Below, piece by piece: positions 31,858 through 34,830 of a stretch of 34,830 nt of DNA; the first letter of the stretch is position 1, and each line of letters opens with the position of its first letter. This stretch comes from Gryganskiella cystojenkinii (lineage: Eukaryota > Mortierellomycota > Mortierellomycetes > Mortierellales > Mortierellaceae), in the NCBI GenBank assembly GCA_015852425.1, contig JAAAIG010000376.1, forward strand, positions 1 to 34,830, in the 5' to 3' direction. The translations under genes and the position numbers were made by a program. The notes beneath the pieces were generated by a model. That model ran no database searches and was not told the DNA's origin. It was given only the letters and a program-made list of their open reading frames with translations.

Positions 31858-32892
31858 ATGTCATCCAGCAACTCTTCATTCCGTGCAACACAATGGGACC
31901 CTGTCCTGATCCTTGTATGTCTGCATCCATTCACATTGCTTGGACCAACCTTGCCGAACCGACCGTTTCTTTTTTCTTTTTTTTTTTTGTCCCTGAACTG
32001 ACCTCTATTTCCTGTGGTCCCCCTTGCTGACATTAATTACATTTACAGTCCCAGATTGTATGTCTACAAGCCATCTGGTACATCTCCATCTCCACCATCG
32101 TCTACATCTTTTCAAAACTCTCAGGGACAGACATCACCTTAGACGCCATCCTCAACTTTCGTGAAATCAGAGCCGACAATGCTCAAGGCATGCTCCTGGG
32201 CTTGGCATGGTTACTCAACTCCGTCGTAGGGTAAGCACTTGACACATCCTTTGCACCGTATCATCCCCCTGTTTTCTTTTGCTGGGGAAACTAAGCCATT
32301 GACTGTGTACTAATAATACCATTCTCGTCCTTTTTGTAGAGTATACCTACTTCTCAAGATCGTATCAAGGGCACGACTCGTGCTGGATTTCTCGCTTACA
32401 CTCTTGCTCTACCACGTTATGGTGACAACCCTATACTCAGATCACTTCCCGTCCAGCTTTCTCTGGTGGGCCCTCAACGGAACCACGTGTGGGATCATGA
32501 TCTTTGGAGGCGAATACGTCTGTATGCAGTTGGAAATGGAACCGATCGTACTCGGAGGCAACAACAATAACAATAATAATAACACCAACACTGCTAGTCA
32601 GACCGCGAATGGGAGCATCAGTCAAGGCGCAGGTCCTGGAAACAATAATGGAACAGATCATGAGGAATCTGCAGGATTGCTCGCAGAATCTATGGAATCC
32701 TCCTCTGCAGGAGATCTTTCCTCGTCTTCGAATCGGATGCCACAAAAGGCTCGCTCGAGTGAAGATGCAACTGTATTACGAGGTAGTTATTCGCCTTCTG
32801 TTCGGACAAGTGTTCTAGGAGGGCAGCACGGTCGCCAAAGGACGTCAGATCGTTATGAGATGGTGCCGATTAACGAGCCGGGTAATAGATAA
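31858..32892 (+). CDS. sys1-like: SYS1 Golgi integral membrane protein
   Basis: Exons 31858-31914, 32049-32230 and 32340-32892 (introns 134 and 109 nt, phases 0 and 2) give 263 residues. SYS1 is a four-helix Golgi membrane protein that recruits the ARF-like GTPase ARL3/ARFRP1 and so supports trans-Golgi trafficking. The N-terminus has the family FRATQWDPVLIL, then SQIVCLQAIWYISISTIVYI (helix 1). Next come LLGLAWLLNSVVGVYLLLKI (helix 2), LDFSLTLLLYHVMVTTLYSD (helix 3) and LWWALNGTTCGIMIFGGEYV (helix 4), ending at the conserved CMQLEMEPI. About 105 residues follow that the animal protein lacks. They begin with eight Asn (codons at 32560-32583) and continue Ser-rich, presumably a cytosolic disordered tail. 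A second ATG, at 31853, is out of frame. The stop is directly followed by repeated AATAAAA. Confidence 0.93.
32560..32583 (+). repeat. Poly-asparagine run (AAC/AAT)8
   Basis: Eight Asn codons of mixed AAC and AAT type start the C-terminal extension of SYS1. It is a probable microsatellite with length variation between strains. Confidence 0.8.
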
Positions 32893-33712
32893 ATAAAATA
32901 AAATATAATATAATACTTCTGCGCAAACGAGGAAAGCGAAGAACGCGTCGACCATAGTCGGATGGGTCGTGGTTTGGGCTGCCACTCCTTAAGGGTGTCT
33001 TACGAAGGTTACGTTCAGAGGATAAAATTTGCGGACAATTCCTCAGGGCCACCCACGTTTTGAAAGATCGCGCTAAAAAAATAAAAAAAATCTTTCCCTA
33101 ACCCCTTCTCCCCCTTTTTTTTTTTTTAGCATGACGCTCACTGAGACGAATAAGGGACACGCTCAAAACTGTCGCAAGCTCTTGATACGCGTAGTGGACA
33201 GTAAAATACCCTGACAGTTATTGTTGGGAGAACGCAGAAAGGAATGATCGGCATGCCTATCGCGCGAGCTGTCATCATCCCCTCCTCAACCCCCTAGCGA
33301 TTTCCCTAAGCTGCCCCGCAGGTACCATCCGCCTACCAGCTGCCAGAAAACAATTCCGATCTCCCCCAACTCTTTATGTCGAGGATGATCGTCACTGCGA
33401 GCAAATCCTTTGTCCATATTTGCCCCTATGAACTCGGAATGCATACCAGAGAAAACTTGACCTCATCGCTTGACGCTGCCCTCGCAAACTTGATTCAAAA
33501 TAAAAGGATCGATGTCCGCTGCCAACGTAAAACTTCTTCATCAAACAATTTACTCTCCCTTGTCTTCCCAAGGTAATAAGAAAAAAAAGGTCTTTGCCAG
33601 ATTGTCTCTCCGACGCGATACAATGAGATTTACAAACGCTTTTTATTCATTTTTTTCTTTTTCGTAACTATTCCTACGCAGCAGCTTTACAAAACACCAA
33701 AAGAAACAGAAA
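32893..33712. other. Intergenic region, no gene seen
   Basis: About 0.8 kb. The first part is AT-rich, with repeated AATAAA-like signals right after the SYS1 stop. A 66-codon frame at 33376-33576 has no recognisable motif and no support. T-rich tracts at 33110-33130 and 33640-33665 and an A/C-rich leader just before 33713 fit the promoter of the small secreted protein. Confidence 0.4.
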
Positions 33713-34066
33713 ATGATGCTCAAACAAATCGTCGTCATGGGTTGTCTCGCCACAGCCGTTCTCGGTCAACAAGTCGGTTCCATCTTTTGTCAGGCTCGAT
33801 ACATCACCAATGTCGCGACCTGTATCATTGGTGTAAAAGAATGTAACGTGGTTGAGAGCTTCAGCGCCTGCGTCTGCGCCAACTCGGGTAACAAGCCCGC
33901 TATCCGCCTCTGCCTGGTCTCTCTCCTCTCCGATCCTAACTTCAGAGGCGCTCTGTCGTCGTCCGATTTCAAGAAGTTGGATGTGATGGGCCAAATGGAC
34001 GAGAAGATTGATGACGAGAAGAAGGATGAGGAGAAGAAGGTGGACGAGATGAAGACTGATTTGTAG
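33713..34066 (+). CDS. Small secreted cysteine-containing protein, unknown family
   Basis: A single exon encodes 117 residues (116 if the second ATG is used). The first 18 form a signal peptide (KQIVVMGCLATAVLG, probable cut before QQ). The mature part has six Cys at 26, 37, 44, 53, 55 and 67, including a CVC, all within 42 residues, which would suit three disulphides. The spacing does not match CFEM or hydrophobin patterns that I know. The last 25 residues are a highly charged Lys/Glu/Asp repeat (EKIDDEKKDEEKKVDEMK) likely to form a single helix. The leader is C/A-rich with ATG in AAAATGATG, and an AATAAA lies at 34172-34177. Coding is supported by signal peptide, Cys pattern and strong codon bias. 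Roles could be cell wall, host interaction or storage; none is shown. Confidence 0.75.
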   Translation: MMLKQIVVMGCLATAVLGQQVGSIFCQARYITNVATCIIGVKECNVVESFSACVCANSGNKPAIRLCLVSLLSDPNFRGALSSSDFKKLDVMGQMDEKIDDEKKDEEKKVDEMKTDL

Positions 34067-34830
34067 AACAGACAAAAAAAATCAATCATACAATGGACAT
34101 TGAAAAATCTGTCATCCGCCGTCTTTCACCCTCGTCCCTTCACCTCTCATAGTTTCTCGCTCGTTTCTCGCAATAAAAACTATCATTGTTCATGATCGAA
34201 CGACCTTGCTGGTGAGTGCGCTTGATGCATGGGGTGTAAGTATGTAACATAAAGAAACCCCTTCTTGCTTCTCCAAAATCATGGCCTCAAATATCTCTTC
34301 TGATGGTCCTCGCTTCTTCACTCGGTGGACTTCCATTTTCTATCCCATCGATCTTCCGTTTTTTTCTTGTTTTGCTTCCTTTCTTCTTCTTTGGCTCTCA
34401 CACATGAGGTTGTCCGTTCCTTATTGTCCTAGCTCTTCGCGAAGTCCACGCTTTCTGTGACAAGGATAGACCCATGGCTGTTGTCTCTGCGACTCGACCT
34501 TTCCCAACAACCGTTCATTCATGTCGGTGAGGCTTCAATGGACTTTCGCCGTCGTACCTGACGTGATTCGCGCCATGGCGGTGTCCCTCTTGGCTGAAGG
34601 CTCGAACTAGGCCAACGAATATTTTCAACTCACATCCGCGGGAGACAGAAACAAGCCTCTCCAGCTTCCCTCATTCAACTGGCTCCCTGCAAAAACGACT
34701 GCCATAACAACTTGACTCGATAATCTCGATTCTAGTAGACCATCGTTCATCCCGGGGGCCCGGGGCTTTTGTTTTTTTTTTTTTGTTTATACAATTTATT
34801 TTGGTCGTGGGTGTGCGTCTCAATAAACTA
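34067..34830. other. Right-end region without a recognised gene
   Basis: It begins with the short 3' UTR of the secreted protein, including AATAAA at 34172-34177. Beyond about 34200 no long or motif-bearing frame is seen on either strand. A GC palindrome at 34751-34765 and a T-run follow, and another AATAAA is at 34822-34827. A neighbouring gene may begin or end beyond the edge. Confidence 0.35.
34172..34177 (+). promoter_or_regulatory. Polyadenylation-type AATAAA of secreted-protein gene
   Basis: AATAAA in CGCAATAAAAACT stands about 105 bases after the stop of the small secreted gene, a usual distance for fungal transcripts. Confidence 0.4.

Noticed and set aside
33376..33576. 66-codon open frame before the small secreted gene
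   Set aside because: No signal peptide, motif or start context, and no neighbouring exon that would extend it.
1..34830. Biosynthetic cluster, defence system or mobile element
   Set aside because: The genes belong to unrelated housekeeping functions. I found no polyketide or peptide synthase, transposase, reverse transcriptase, terminal repeat or CRISPR-like array.

Overview
The window is nuclear DNA from a filamentous fungus. The genes are split by many short GT-AG introns, mostly about 85-220 nt, with donors such as GTAAG or GTATG and acceptors ending YAG or ATAG. Start contexts are eukaryotic, AATAAA signals lie close to stop codons, and the gene families are eukaryotic: SUV39/Clr4 methyltransferase, GPI mannosyltransferase, SYS1, OMA1, mitochondrial carrier and AzgA permease. 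Long Gln/Asn/Ser-rich low-complexity coding tracts and intron-rich compact genes suggest an early-diverging lineage, probably Mucoromycota of the Mortierella type. That placement is inference; no rRNA or other marker is present. I saw no tRNA, rRNA, CRISPR array or intact transposon.

Layout. 1-1709: 3' part of an AzgA-type purine permease (+), cut by the window edge. 1803-3204: PAQR/adiponectin-receptor-like 7-TM protein (-). 4101-5962: membrane-anchored J-protein of the DNAJB12/B14-HLJ1 type (+). 6251-8039: chromodomain plus SET H3K9 methyltransferase (-). 8338-10172: OMA1-like mitochondrial M48 protease (+). 10459-13394: SMP3/PIG-Z-like GPI mannosyltransferase with ten exons (+). 13612-17227: unrecognised 1012-residue Gln/Ser-rich protein (-). 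17228-21141: 3.9 kb without a convincing gene. 21142-27920: 2093-residue protein with a formin-type GBD/FH3 module but no FH2 domain (+). 28330-30226: MME1-like mitochondrial carrier (-). 30772-31707: stand-alone shikimate/quinate dehydrogenase (+). 31858-32892: SYS1 Golgi protein (+). 33713-34066: small secreted Cys-containing protein (+). 34067-34830: no gene seen.

The genes do not form a pathway cluster. Several pairs are divergent and share promoter regions: PAQR/J-protein, SUV39/OMA1, Q-rich protein/GBD-FH3 and carrier/shikimate dehydrogenase. Others are convergent with 3' ends about 90-410 bp apart. Three products are mitochondrial or probably so (OMA1, the carrier and possibly an alternative form of the dehydrogenase), and three act in the ER or Golgi (J-protein, SMP3 and SYS1).

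The exon models were spliced by hand, using reading phase across each junction and continuity of conserved motifs. The points most worth a second look are the FH2-less GBD/FH3 giant and its divergent Q-rich neighbour, the inverted-repeat-rich promoter and two possible starts of the dehydrogenase gene, and the 36-nt microexon inside the chromodomain.
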